Shown here piece by piece: positions 24,483 through 39,400 of a stretch of 64,000 bases of DNA. Each line of letters starts with the position of its first letter. Within the stretch, counting starts at the first letter, position 1. The position numbers were made by a program, and so were the translations under genes. Source of the stretch: Tachypleus tridentatus (taxonomy: Eukaryota > Arthropoda > Merostomata > Xiphosura > Limulidae); the NCBI RefSeq assembly GCF_004210375.1, contig NC_134834.1, positions 17,725,027 through 17,789,026 of the forward strand, written 5' to 3'. The notes beneath the pieces are model-generated. The model saw only the letters and a list, made by a program, of their open reading frames with translations, was not told the DNA's origin and did no database searches.

Positions 24483-27400
24483 TCATTTGTTCCAGTGATG
24501 ATGTAGATGGGAGGGTGCTGCAAGGTCCGTGGTTTTCATTACAAAAGCAAACCACGCAGCAACACCATCATGAGTGTTCTGCATTCGCTTAATGAAAGGA
24601 TGGTCCTGGAGTTCGATTTAAGAAACAGTGTTAGAACTTGTACCAAAACTTACAAACTAAAATTCTTACACACAGTCAAAAAGTAAACAGGTCATTACCT
24701 CACTAAATCCACTATGGTATATAAAATTCATAAAAAGATTCTGCTTCCAAAAACAGCATTTCAAAGTAGAAAACACGACACCAGTAAAGAACTGCATACA
24801 CTAATGTTTCCCGATTACTGGATATTGCAACTGAGGGTATAAATGAGGCTACTGGAATTTGTCTTTGAGATCACAGTTACTCACTGGGATAAGTGACAAA
24901 CCATAAAAGGTAACTTAAACCATTCATAACTTTGTAATGTGTTTACATAAAAAAATATTTTTAAAAATCGATTTGTCTTGCAGTGTTATTAATCAAATTA
25001 CTTCATCACACAAGACGTTCACATAAGATAGTCATTAGCCAATGTTTCAAACACACTAGTTCCTAGTACCACGGATGCTATGCAGGTACAATCCATCTCA
25101 TATGTAATAACTCAAAGTGAAAACAGAACTTTTATAACAATGCCTACCCGACTTGAGGAAGTCATGTTCAAAATAACAATTCTTAATATTCACATACAAG
25201 TCTTGCACCAACACAACGTAACATGACTTTTACTCTCTAGACAAGAATGAATTTTCATCCTAATTACACGTTTTGTAACAAATATTTTACTGAGAAACAA
25301 AATTAGAAAAAAGAATCAGAGAGAGAGAAAAGACGAAGCCACAGTGACAGATAGTGATGTCACTAATAGAGTACTTCAATGTATTTTCTGATTTAACAAA
25401 CAATATACACATGTAGTGCACTGAACAAAATAAAATTAGAAAAATATGTAATTTTAAAATTCATTAAGCCTAAAGTCTGATATAGGTGGTTCCAAATACT
25501 AAACGTTTTTACCCATTCTACACAAACAAGTTTATTCTTTTGTTAAATGCTATGCAATGCTATTAAAGATATTTGTGCTAGCTTTTCCTAAATCTGAAAT
25601 AAGTCCATTGGGGAAAGCATCACCCAACACCCATTCTTTGGCTACTTTTCTCAAAATGAATAGTTGTATCAGACTGTCACCCGTATGGAGCACCCATGGC
25701 CCAAAATTGTGGCATGCTTTTATTTTTGTCCATTGATAAGACATAAACCAAGGTTTGGAACATTCATTGAAGGGCCACACTCAGTGAAGTTTAAACTTTT
25801 AAAGGTTTTACAACAGTGGAAAACACAGAAGCTGATATGGTATCAATAATTTTACAATGGTAGCATTGACTTCATATTCTTTAAAGGCAAGACAAGCATG
25901 AAATTTGTTCTAAACAACATTAAAAAGCAATTCAAAATGATCTAACATAGATCAATAATTTTTAAAATGCTTTATAATGCATTTATTCTAATAAATACAC
26001 AAAATAGTTAAGCAGAAGTGGTTTACATCTTTGAGATTTTATGATCATGTAAACAGTAGGTAACAAATTTAAAATTAATTTTAATTAAACAAGTTACTTA
26101 AAAAACTGTGAACTGGTTTCATCACCTACTACATTCTAATTCGTGTTACACAGCTGTTATCTAATTACAGTTAACTTAAAATAAAGAGGAACAAATTTCA
26201 GACCTTACACCTTTTTAAATAATAAGTTGGTTTTGAAGGATATAAAACTACGTAAAACAAGAAGCTTACCAAAAGTTTACGGTACTTTGGCCTCTTTTCA
26301 TAGTCCTTGATTAAACTGGAAAACACATGATGTCATGAAAATAAAGAAATATCCCGTAACATTTAACAAATGTTTTTATAGAGAACTCACTGATTTTTAC
26401 CAATAAACAAAATATCACCAGACTAAAACTCAAAATCAAGAATAATCACAAGCAAAATGTTAAAAAATTACTAGATATTAAAAACTAACACCACGTTAAA
26501 AGGCACGGACAGCCTAGCTGCTTTGTGCCTAAAACGGCAAACCCCCACACACATCACATTAAAAAAACAGGTTTAGTACTGTTAGGATGTTATAAAGATT
26601 AATGAGGGACGGTGAGATAGGACATACAAGAATGAGGTTTTACTTCTTTCTTAATGTTGGTTTTATTTGTTCAATAAACTTGTATACTTGATGAAACTTT
26701 GTAGAATGGATGGCAACTGCCTGTTGTGGAGACACAAGTGTAGAGGATGGTATTTCGAAAGTCTTCCACCTTTTGTCTTCAAGTCTTCTACACTTGTGTC
26801 TCCACAACAGACAGTTGCCATCCATTCTACAAAGTTTCATCATGAATACTCTACCTAAACAATCTATCAAAGAACTTGTATACTTGTATGGTAAAATAAA
26901 TCATAACTGCAAAGAGCCAGGTACAGAGTTCCTTTTCAAACAAAAAACAAACTTACCAGTCATTAACAAAGCTACAAAAATCTAGAGAGAAATTTCCATC
27001 TGAGGGTAGATGGGGAGGGTCTTCTTGTAACACTTTACTGAGGACTTCAAAGTCATTATTACACCCTTGATAAGGAAACCTGTTTGTTGCTAGTTCCACC
27101 TATAAACAGTAAAACAGCTGATGCCTCAAAAAGGTAGATGTACAAATAAAAATCCATATAACCAAACCCGTATGTAAAATATTCTTAAATATAAGCTACA
27201 ATAAAATAACCAATCTCATGTCAGTATTATCCTTTTAAATAAAACTACCAAATCTAGTTTGTACAAAACAAAGTTTCATAAAGCTATAGCTCAATAAACA
27301 ATCCAAACTTAAATTTTTAAATTTAAAGAACTGTACTAACTCAGTGGGTGCCAATTTGTGGAAATAAGGACCAATCACATGTATAATTAACTCAGTGGGT

Positions 27401-30400
27401 GCCAATTTGTGGAAATAAGGACCAATCACATGCATAATTAACTCGGTGGGTGCCAATTTGTAGAAATAAGGACCAGTCCAATCACATGCATAATTAACTC
27501 GGTGGGTGCCAATTTGTAGAAATAAGGACCACCCCGATCACATGCATAATTAACTCGGTGGGTGCCAATTTGTAGAAATAAGGACCAGCCCGATCACATC
27601 CATAATTAACTCGGTGGGTACCAATTTGTAGAAATAAGGACCAGCCCAATCACATGCATAATTAACTCAGTGGGTGCTAATTTGTAGAAATAAGGACCAG
27701 CCCAATCACATGCATAATTAACTCAGTGGGTGCTAATTTGTAGAAATAAGGACCAGCCCAATCACATGTATAATTACTGCAAATCAACTTTTAATTTACA
27801 GTTTTATGGTAATTTATCAACCAATTATCTTAACACCATTTCAGTGGTCTGCTTTTAACTACAGAATGTAATAATAGGCATGTGATACAATGAAAGTTTT
27901 TAGTCTTCTACTGATTATACAGAAACTGACAACATACAGTACAACCATATCTATTATGTTTACAAACTGACAACATACAGTACAACCATATCTATTATGT
28001 TTACAAACTGTGCAACATACAGTACAACCATATCTATTATGTTTACAAACTGACAACATACAGTACAACCATATCTATTATGTTTACAAACTGACAACAT
28101 ACAGTACAACCATATCTATTATGTTTACAAACTGACAACATACAGTACAACCATATCTATTATGTTTACAAACTGACAACATACAGTACAACCATCTTTA
28201 TTATGTTTACAAACTGACAACATACAGTACAACCATCTTTATTATGTTTACAAACTGACAACATACAGTACAACCGTATTTATTACGTTTACAAACTGTG
28301 CAACATACAGTACAACCATATCTATTATGTTTACAAACTGTGCAACATACAGTACAACCATATCTATTATGTTTACAAACTGTGCAACATACAGTACAAC
28401 CATATCTATTATGTTTACAAACTGTGCAACATACAGTACAACCATATCTATTATGTTTACAAATTGTGCAACATACAGTACAACCATATCTATTATGTTT
28501 ACAAACTGTGCAACATACAGTACAACCATATTTATTATGTTTACAAACTGTGCAACATACAGTACAACCATATCTATTATGTTTTACAAACTGTGCAAAC
28601 ATACAGTACAACCATATCTATTATGTTTACAAACTGTGCAACATACAGTACAACCATATCTATTATGTTTACAAACTGTGCAACATACAGTACAACCATA
28701 TCTATTATGTTTACAAACTGTGCAACATACAGTACAACCATATTTATTATGTTTACAAACTGTGCAACATACAGTACAACCATATCTATTATGTTTACAA
28801 ACTGACAACATACAGTACAACCATATCTATTATGTTTACAAACTGACAACATACAGTACAACCATATCTATTATGTTTACAAACTGACAACATACAGTAC
28901 AACCATATCTATTATGTTTACAAACTGACAACATACAGTACAACCATATCTATTATGTTTACAAACTGTGCAACATACAGTACAACCATATCTATTATGT
29001 TTACAAACTGTGCAACATACAGTACAACCATATCTATTATGTTTACAAACTGTGCAACATACAGTACAACCATATCTATTATGTTTACAAATTGTGCAAC
29101 ATACAGTACAACCATATCTATTATGTTTACAAACTGTGCAACATACAGTACAACCATATTTATTATGTTTACAAACTGTGCAACATACAGTACAACCATA
29201 TCTATTATGTTTACAAACTGTGCAACATACAGTACAACCATATCTATTATGTTTACAAACTGTGCAACATTAAAGACGTTATTACTCATTTTTACAGACA
29301 ACCAAAGTTCCAGTTGTGCACCAACACTTATCCATAAGCTAAGGATTTAGAACCACTACTCTAACTGATGTTAACCCATAGCTTTACCACATAACTTCTA
29401 CAAAGACAGACATATACAACTGTAAGATATTAGTTTTAAAATTATTCTCCTAAAAAAAAATAACATTTACCTAACTTCTAAAGATTCTTTGAATAATGTA
29501 ACATCGGGTCATTCTCTGAAGTATAGGTTGTTACTGTAACAACTAATGGCAAAGCAAATGTTAAAAATCAGATAATTCCATTAACACTAAAAAACTCAAA
29601 TTAGCAGATACATTATACATATAATTACTAGAGTAAATGAAAACCCGTTACATAAAGTCAAGATAATTTAAAACTGCAGTTTTAAGGATATATATGGATA
29701 TAATTGTCATTTTAAACTGCCAATCTTATCTACAGTATTACAACCAAACACGAAAAACAGTATTTAAAATTATTTAAATGGAACAAAAAACTTGTTTTGA
29801 ACTTATGAGATAAATTAATGTTATGAAGAATGAATTACAAAATATTCTAGCTTACCAGAGATATACCAAGACTCCAGACATCAGCCCTAATATCGTAATC
29901 TGGCCTACTAGGGTTAGGAGGATCTATTCGTTCGGGCTGCAAAGGTAAAATAAACCACGATCATTAAGAATTATACTCCTAAGAATCATATGTATTGATA
30001 GAAATTAATAAATAAATAAAAATATATCAATCAATCTTTTATATTTAAAAGAGTGAGTTGAAGACCAAACTCAGTGATGTTTTATTTTCTTAAAAAACTT
30101 ATTATTTTAATGAACTAAACAAATGTTTAAGTACAGTTATTAATAATACATAAAGTAGTTATATATCTTACTTATTAACTGACTAACATGTAAACCCTTA
30201 AACTTGAAATATATAACCTGATATTAAGTAACAATATCTATATTATGATCAGCTGATGCTATGAGTAAGAGATTTCTTATCAGAAACCTGAACATCCTCC
30301 AAGTATGAAATAAATGCAACATAAAGAACTGTAAGAATGTACATGTGGAAATGACTGGTATAATGCTATTTAACTGAAAAGAAGTTATAGGTCATAAAAC

Positions 30401-33400
30401 TCGGTATAATGCTATTTAACTGAGAAGAAGTAATAGGTTATAAAACTCGGTATAATGCTATTTAACTGAGAAGAAGTAATAGGTTATAAAACTCGGTATA
30501 ATGCCATTTAACTGAGAAGAAGTAATAGGTTATAAAACTCGGTATAATGCTATTTAACTGAAAAGTAATAGGTTATAAAACTCGGTATAATGCTATTTAA
30601 CTGAAAAGAAGTTATAGGTTATAAAACTCGGTATAATGCCATTTAACTGAAAAGAAGTAATAGGTTATAAAACTCGGTATAATGCCATTTAACTGAGAAG
30701 AAGTAATAGGTTATAAAACTCGGTATAATGCTATTTAACTGAAAAGAAGTTATAGGTTATAAAACTCGGTATAATGCTATTTAACTGAAAAGAAGTTTTT
30801 GGTTATAAAACTCGGTATAATGCTATTTAAATGAGAAGTAATAGGTTATAAAACTCGGTATAATGCTATTTAAATGAGAAGTAATAGGTTATAAAACTCG
30901 GTATAATGCTATTTAACTGAGAAGAAGTAATAGGTTATAAAACTCGGTATAATGCTATTTAACTGAAAAGAAGTTATAGGTTATAAAACTCGGTATAATG
31001 CTATTTAACTGAAAAGAAGTTTTTGGTTATAAAACTCGGTATAATGCTATTTAACTGAAAAGAAGTTTTTGGTTATAAAACTCGGTATAATGCTATTTAA
31101 CTGACAAGAAGTAATAGGTTATAAAACTCGGTATAATGCTATTTAAATGAGAAGTAATAGGTTATAAAACTCGGTATAATGCTATTTAACTGAGAAGAAG
31201 TAATAGGTTATAAAACTCGGTATAATGCTATTTAACTGAGAAGAAGTAATAGGTTATAAAACTCGGTATAATGCTATTTAACTGAGAAGAAGTAATAGGT
31301 TATAAAACTCGGTATAATGCTATTTAACTGAAAAGAAGTAATAGGTTATAAAACTCGGAATAATGCTATTTAAATGAGAAGTAATAGGTTATAAAACTCG
31401 GAATAATGCTATTTAACTGAGAAGAAGTAATAGGTTATAAAACTCGGTATAATGCCATTTAACTGAGAAGAAGTAATAGGTTATAAAACTCGGTATAATG
31501 CTATTTAACTGAGAAGAAGTAATAGGTTATAAAACTCGGTATAATGCTATTTAAATGAGAAGTAATAGGTTATAAAACTCGGAATAATGCTATTTAACTG
31601 AGAAGAAGTAATAGGTTATAAAACTCGGTATAATGCCATTTAACTGAGAAGTAATAGGTTATAAAACTCGGTATAATGCCATTTAACTGAGAAGTAATAG
31701 GTTATAAAACTCGGTATAATGCCATTTAACTGAGAAGTAATAGGTTATAAAACTCGGTATAATGCTATTTAACTGAAAAGAAGTAGTAGGTTATAAAACT
31801 CGGTATAATGCTATTTAAATGAGAAGTAATAGGTTATAAAACTCGGTATAATGCTATTTAACTGAAAAGAAGTAATAGGTTATAAAACTCGGTTTTATGC
31901 TATTTAACTGAAAAGAAGTAATAGGTTATAAAACTCAGTATAATGCTATTTAAATGAGAAGTAATAGGTTATAAAACTCGGTATAATGCTATTTAACTGA
32001 AAAGAAGTAATAGGTTATAAAACTCGGTATAATGCTATTTAACTGAAAAGAAGTAATAGGTTATAAAACTCAGTATAATGCTATTTAAATGAGAAGTAAT
32101 AGGTTATAAAACTCGGTATAATGCTATTTAACTGAAAAGAAGTAACAGGTTATAAAACTCGGTATAATGCCATTTAACTGAAAAGAAGTAACAGGTTATA
32201 AAACTCGGTATAATGCCATTTAACTGAGAAGAAGTAATAGGTTATAAAACTCGGTATAATGCTATTTAACTGAGAAGAAGTAATAGGTTATAAAACTCGG
32301 TATAATAATATTTAACTGAGAAGAAGTAATAGGTTATAAAACTCGGTATAATGCCATTTAACTGAAAAGAAGTAATAGGTTATAAAACTCGGTATAATGC
32401 TATTTAACTGAAAAGAAGTAATAGGTTATAAAACTATGAATGTGATCTTCACTGCTGATTTATAAGACTTCCCCAAATGTTTTCGTTTGTTCTAAGTCCA
32501 ATCTGTACAAGTTTCAACATTGTAAACCCTCCTAAGCCACAGTAGTATTAATTCACTACGTAAATAAATCAGTATTCTAAAAACTGATATTATTGCCACG
32601 TGATAGAAACAAATGAGGCAATAGAAGGAAGTTCAACTCACAGCCATGTAGGCGGCACAACCAGCGGAACGGGTTTTGGCTTTTGAATCCACTAATCGTC
32701 CACTAATCCCAAAGTCGCACAACTTAATTACACCTCTTTCGTCAAGCAATATGTTGGAAGGCTTAACATCCCTATGAATAACGCCATGTTTTTCCTTCAG
32801 ATAATGAAGTGCATTCACAGTCTAGGAAAGAGTAGAAACTATGTGAAAAATACAGCTGAAGTTTTGCTTCTAAAGTCTATTGTTTTGTAACTTACAAACA
32901 AGAAGGTTGAAATACAGCACCAACAAATCATAAAAACCTTATCCAGAACAAAAATTACATTTGATACAACCTTCAAGCTTGTCTTTCTCCCTGTTAAAAA
33001 AAGAGGGAATCCTTAATACCCACAGCTTTTCAAATTATTTGAGACAGGATTAGAGTAAGTTAATCAACAAAACCAGTTTACTTTTTCAATTAACTTTATT
33101 TTTGTGCATCAGCAATACCAAGCGTGGAACGTGCACACATCAAATCCGAGTTTATTACACATCAAATAAAAATTATTTTATATAGAGTAAATTAAACTGT
33201 AAGACCATAATCATATACACAATCGAGGGTTTGACTCCTGAATTCAAAACTGTAATTAGATCTTCACTTGGTCAATAGATGGCAGTGCATAATAATAACT
33301 TATATTAATCCAATAATCTTTGGCTCTTGTAGTTCATACTCTGGTCATTTTGTAAATTAATAACCACAGGAATGTGGACAAAGCATTTAACAGTTAGGCC

Positions 33401-36400
33401 TAGAGCGGGATTCAAATACAATGCAAATAAATATTCAAGAGTTAAAACAACAACTATTCATTAAAATAATTAATGAAATTTCTTTTGTGAAGGGTTGGAC
33501 AAAATTGTGTTCATCTCAATTCTAAAGTTCACCAGTCTCCTTTTACAAAAAAAGACAAATACAGTGGTTTTATTAACACTGGACATTCTGTCCTGACTCT
33601 TTGCATGCCATGACCTTTCACAGCATCACAATTAAACTCATTCATGTACATCAGTAAATTTGGAACAAATTATTTTTATATTATTTAACTTTTAGTGTTT
33701 AATTTCAAAGAAAACATATTTACTTCTCTGTCACCATTTGTGTTTCACATTATGTGTCTGAGCACTAATTTCTTTACTTCATAATCTTCCAAACATACAA
33801 AAATGAGACCACTACAAATATAAACACAAACTGTATGTTATTACAAAAACGAACATAAGACCTAAACCCTTTAAATTCTTTACTTTACAAAATATCAATA
33901 GATTTTTCAAACCCACAAGAGATTGTTCGCTCATCAAATTTACATGGCTGGTGGACATAGTAACGGCAAACTGTCCTTTACATAAATCTTACAATATCTT
34001 GTTTAGTTTTTCCTAAATTATCAGTCCGAGTCACTCTTGAGGTCAAAGAAATTTCTTTTTGTTACCTTCTTAGTAGTCTATTTAGAAAGTTGAATAAAGT
34101 ACACAAGTTTAGGGACATTCTGTTCTGGTCACAGATATTTTATTGTGTTCCAAAATGCAGAATTATTTTTTGAATAATAAAATTTTGGCAGCATATAGAT
34201 GCTTACAGATGGGCAGCCAAATTTTCTTTCTAAAGTGCAAAAGAGCTTACATACACAGTATTACCAATCCTTGTCTTTATTTATATACCTTATTGTCGTA
34301 CATTTTTCAATAAATCTAAAATCTAAAAAAATGAGAAACCTCTCACTTTATTTAAACCAAACTTCACTAAAATAAAAAATTTAAAACTTCATGAGGTCAA
34401 GAGCAAATGTGACAGAAAAACATCATGTTTCGTATCCAACAAACTATGCTGAATGGAGTAGCTGAAATACATTTTTAAATGGACAGAGGTCACTCAGATC
34501 CTCATTGTTTGAAATAGGCTCAACAATAAAACAAGTTTAGGAACTGCTGCTCTATAGAAACAGCTAATGAATACCTTCTATGGTTTATTGTTTTTAACAC
34601 AGGAGTTAACACTCCAGTGGATACAAAAAACAGCAGTTATAAAAATAAAGGAAGCAGATGTGAAAGGTTAAATGTTGAAACTGTCAAGGTAAGTAATTGG
34701 AATTTTCTGGTCAATGCTCCAGTCAATACAGAGGGAAAAGTTGGCATCGTTAAGATTATTTCATATTTTCCAACTTTTCTTTTCACTGGGCATTAACAAT
34801 TTCTTTGCAGCTACAGTTAGGGTCTATGAAAAAAATATGTTCACTTGAGACTAACCCAGTAGAGCTTTTGGAAACTTAAGAGACAAATCTTTAATATTTA
34901 TATAGGTATATCAATAAACCTGTCATCAACCATGGTTTATAAGTCAAATTTTAATATCATACAAGGTTTAATTTCTTAATTTCAAAAGGATTTGTTTGTT
35001 TTGAATTTTGCACAAAGATACTCAAGGGCTATCTGCACTACCCATCCCTAATTTAGCAATGTAAGACTAGAGGGAAGGCAGCTAGTCATCACCACCCACC
35101 GCCAACTCTTGGGCTACTCTTTTACCAACGAATAGTGGGATTGGCAATCACATTATAACGCCTCCACAGCTGAAAGGGCGAGCATGTTTTGGTGCAACCA
35201 GGATTCGAACCCGTGACCCTCGGATTACGAGTTTAACACCTCAACACACTTGGCCATGCCGGGCAAATTTCAAAAGGAAATACTTAAATAAATTATTTTT
35301 TCTTCCCTGCACCATGAAACACTTCTTTGTTCCAAGTAGCCTGTTTTAGAATTTTGTTTTACCCCTTCATAATCTTCTGAGCTTGACACAGTTTATATAT
35401 ACGAATAACACAAAACGTAGATTTACAGCTTCCAACATTCTCGCATTGCTGAAATGCAGACTAGAAAGTCAAACCTGCACGTCATGTTCTTTTATCACAT
35501 CAAGTCTTTACACAAAACAAAGTTAGTAATGCTCTCCTACAGTTTCTGTTGGATTATTTATAACCAACAAAAATATAAGACTTTATTTATACTACTAAAA
35601 ATCCTGTTAAATCTAACTCATTCTAATGACACCTTTGAAATATCTGATCTCGTGTTTCAGTGTTAATCTGTGATTAATCCAATGATTGGACACATATTAA
35701 TGAAACCAATGGGATAAAACCTTAAAGCAGAATTTACAGATTTGATAACACATTAGATATAAAGTGACTAATTCTATTAATTACAGGCACTAACAGTGAT
35801 AACTTTAACCAGCAATAACAATCAAATGGCCTAGAGGAAAGAATTTGATAACAATGAAATTTTAAAAAAATTAAGTTTTTTTCATCCAATAATAAAGTTC
35901 AATCTTAGTTCTAAGGTACTAGACATTTCAATAAGTCTTAAGTTTCCTATAACACGTATCATAACGGATAAAATGTGTGTGTGTGTGTAAACATATAAAA
36001 ATACAAACACAATGTTTAAATGAGCTTTGATCATGAATTATGTGTTACTGATGAAGCAATTTGATACAAGTTTTCATAAACAATTACGCGACAGCCACTT
36101 TGCGAGGATCATTTCTGGAATTGATTTCTTCAGACGTTTCATCAACTTATCTAAACAAGTGGACATGAGCTCCATACAGATCCATACTTCCGAGTCAGTA
36201 ATGAAGTAACCAAAGCACTGCACAATGTGTGGACAGTCCTGACAGCTCAACACAACATCTAAGTCCATAGTGATCCGTTTGTTCTCTTCTTTATTTCCTG
36301 ATCTTCTCATTTGCTACAGAAAATTAAAACAAGGTAGAAACTGCTTTAATGTACAAAGCCATTAAATTACACAGAATTTACAAAAGTAAATCGACATGTC

Positions 36401-39400
36401 AATTTTTATTAAAACTGTACAATGCTTAACACAGAGAGATCATAAGATCGAACTTTGTCCTGACATTACTTGATTTGTTTGTAATTCTTTTATAAATAAA
36501 TACATTTTAACATTATAGGAAAGTTTTAAAAAACACTTTTCCAAATAAGATAAAAAAGCTCAAAATTAATTTTTAAAACTGGAATAAATTTTTAGAAATT
36601 TATAAACATAAATTAATTTTTTTTTCACGAATTTTACTAAATTTTTAATAACTTTGGGAGTACTACATTCTATTAATTTATAAAACCTCAGTATTCAATC
36701 CTACAAGAACTTGTGCATCTAATTTAAACAATTCTGACTGTTTAAATAATAGTTAACATCAAATACAGATCGTAAGGTGACTTTCTCACTTGTTTTTTAA
36801 CTTTTAATGGATCTTCATAAGCAAATAAGTACAAATCTGTTAAATTATTTGAAAAAAAACAAGAAGACTTCTCAGAGATTTTTCAGATAAAGCAGTGAAA
36901 TTCAGCTAAATGATCCATTAAACATTATGGTAATCAAACAACTGTCTGTGGGATTATAGTGTCACAGTGGTAGTTTATCTTGTAACTTCAATGTCATTGA
37001 ATTAACAATATCCTCACCAGCACCAAACTTTTCTCCAGAAGTTGACACAAATATTTAATAACAAAATAAAATTGACATTACCTGACATTAAAAAAGTTTT
37101 TGTTTTTTTGTCTTAGAGGATCTATTTGTCAAAAATACTCAAAAACTATGAAATGCAAACTCAAGATTTCCAGTATACACAGACTCACTTTGACAGCCAT
37201 AACTTTTCTCGAAGGTTTGTGTTCCATCCTAACAACATGGCCACAAGTCCCGTCCCGAGCTCTCCCAACTGAATCATGTCATCGACAGAAGAGTGGTGCG
37301 CCTGGAACCCAGTATACAATAATGAAAATTTCGCTAAATTTTTGTAGGAAAATTAAGACACAATATAGATTTATTTTGCATCAAATTCATTTTAAACACT
37401 TTTACTTGTCACTAATTTAACACAATTAGCTAAAATAATCAATGTCGTACAGTTGAAGAAGGTTATTTAGACTCGGGGATTATAAAATTTAGTTTCAAAG
37501 TTTCAACACAAAACTATATAAAAACGGTATCTGTACACAGCTGTCCCAAATTTTGAGTTAATACACCATACAAAAGACAGTTAACCAACAGTGTCACTTG
37601 CTCTTGTACCCCTAAGTGGGGAGTTTTTGTTGTTTTATTCAGCAACAGTCCACCAACAATGGCTCTTCAGATTCATGGTCCAGGCATGCTACCACTACTC
37701 TGCCGTGCCTGGCCCATGGAATTGAAAATACAATACCAATAAAATTTTAAACAGATTTGAAATGTCAGGTAAGCAAGTAAACAAATAAAATATAAAATTC
37801 TGTCACTTCACAAAAGCATAATATGGAAATACGTCAGTGGTCCTTTTTCAACTTGACAAAAGCATAATATGGAAACACGTCAGTGGTCCTTTTTCAACTT
37901 GACAAAAGCATAATATGGAAACACGTCAGTGGTCCTTTCTCAACTTGACAAAAGCATAATATGGAAACACGTCAGTGGCCCTTTCTCAACTTGACAAAAG
38001 CATAATATGGAAACACGTCAGTGGCCCTTTCTCAACTTGACAAAAGCATAATATGGAAACACGTCAGTGGTCCTTTCTCAACTTGACAAAAGCATAAATA
38101 TGGAAACACGTCAGTGGTCCTTTCTCAACTTGACAAAAGCATAAATATGGAAACACGTCAGTGGTCCTTTCTCAACTTGACAAAAGCATAAATATGGAAA
38201 CACGTCAGTGGTCCTTTCTCAACTTGACAAAAGCATAAATATGGAAACACGCCAGTGGTCCTTTCTCAACTTGACAAAAGCATAAATATGGAAACACGTC
38301 AGTGGTCCTTTCTCAACTTGACAAAAGCATAAATATGGAAACACTTCAGCGGTCCTTTCTCAACTTGACAAAAGCATAATATGGAAACACTTCAGCGGTC
38401 CTTTCTCAACTTGACAAAAGCATAATATGGAAACACTTCAGCGGTCCTTTCTAAACTTGACAAAAGCATAATATGGAAACACTTCAGCGGTCCTTTCTAA
38501 ACTTGACAAAAGCATAATATGGAAACACTTCAGCGGTCCTTTCTAAACTTGACAAAAGCATAATATAAAAACACTTCAGCGGTCCTTTCTCAACTTGACA
38601 AAAGCATAATATGGAAACACTTCAGCGGTCCTTTCTCAACTTGACAAAAGCATAATATGGAAACACTTCAGCGGTCCTTTCTCAACTTGACAAAAGCATA
38701 ATATGGAAACACTTCAGCGGTCCTTTCTCAACTTGACAAAAGCATAATATGGAAACACTTCAGCGGTCCTTTCTCAACTTGACAAAAGCATAATATGGAA
38801 ACACTTAAGCGGTCCTTTCTCAACTTGACAAAAGCATAATATGGAAACACTTCAGCGGTCCTTTCTCAACTTGACAAAAGCATAATATGGAAACACTTCA
38901 GCGGTCCTTTTTCAGCTTGACAAAAGCATAATATGGGAACACGTCAGTGGTCCTTTCTCATCTTGACAAAAGCATAATATGCGAACACGTCAGTGGTCCT
39001 TTTTCAGCTTGACAAAAGCATAATATGGGAACACGTCAGTGGTCCTTTTTCAGCTTGACAAAAGCATAATATGGGAACACGTCAGTGGTCCTTTTTCAGC
39101 TTGACAAAAGCATAATATGGGAACACGTCAGTGGTCCTTTTTCAGCTTGACAAAAGCATAATATGGGAACACGTCAGTGGTCCTTTCTCAACTTGACAAA
39201 AGCATAATATGCGAACACGTCAGTGGTCCTTTTTCAACTTCACAAAAGCATAATATGGAAACACGTCAGTGGTCCTTTTTCAGCTTGACAAAAGCATAAT
39301 ATGGAAACACGTCAGTGGTCCTTTTTCAGCTTGACAAAAGCATAATATGGAAACACGTCAGTGGTCCTTTCTCAACTTGACAAAAGCATAAATATGGAAA

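Noticed and set aside
26640-26870. Frames sharing [18 protein letters not shown] on both strands
   Set aside because: The same residues read from both strands because the DNA is a palindromic foldback.
28298-28887. Open frames of 182 and 186 codons, plus several on the other strand
   Set aside because: They arise because the repeat unit is 42 bp, a multiple of three, so any open frame persists through the array. The peptides are pure 14-residue repeats in multiple frames and on both strands.
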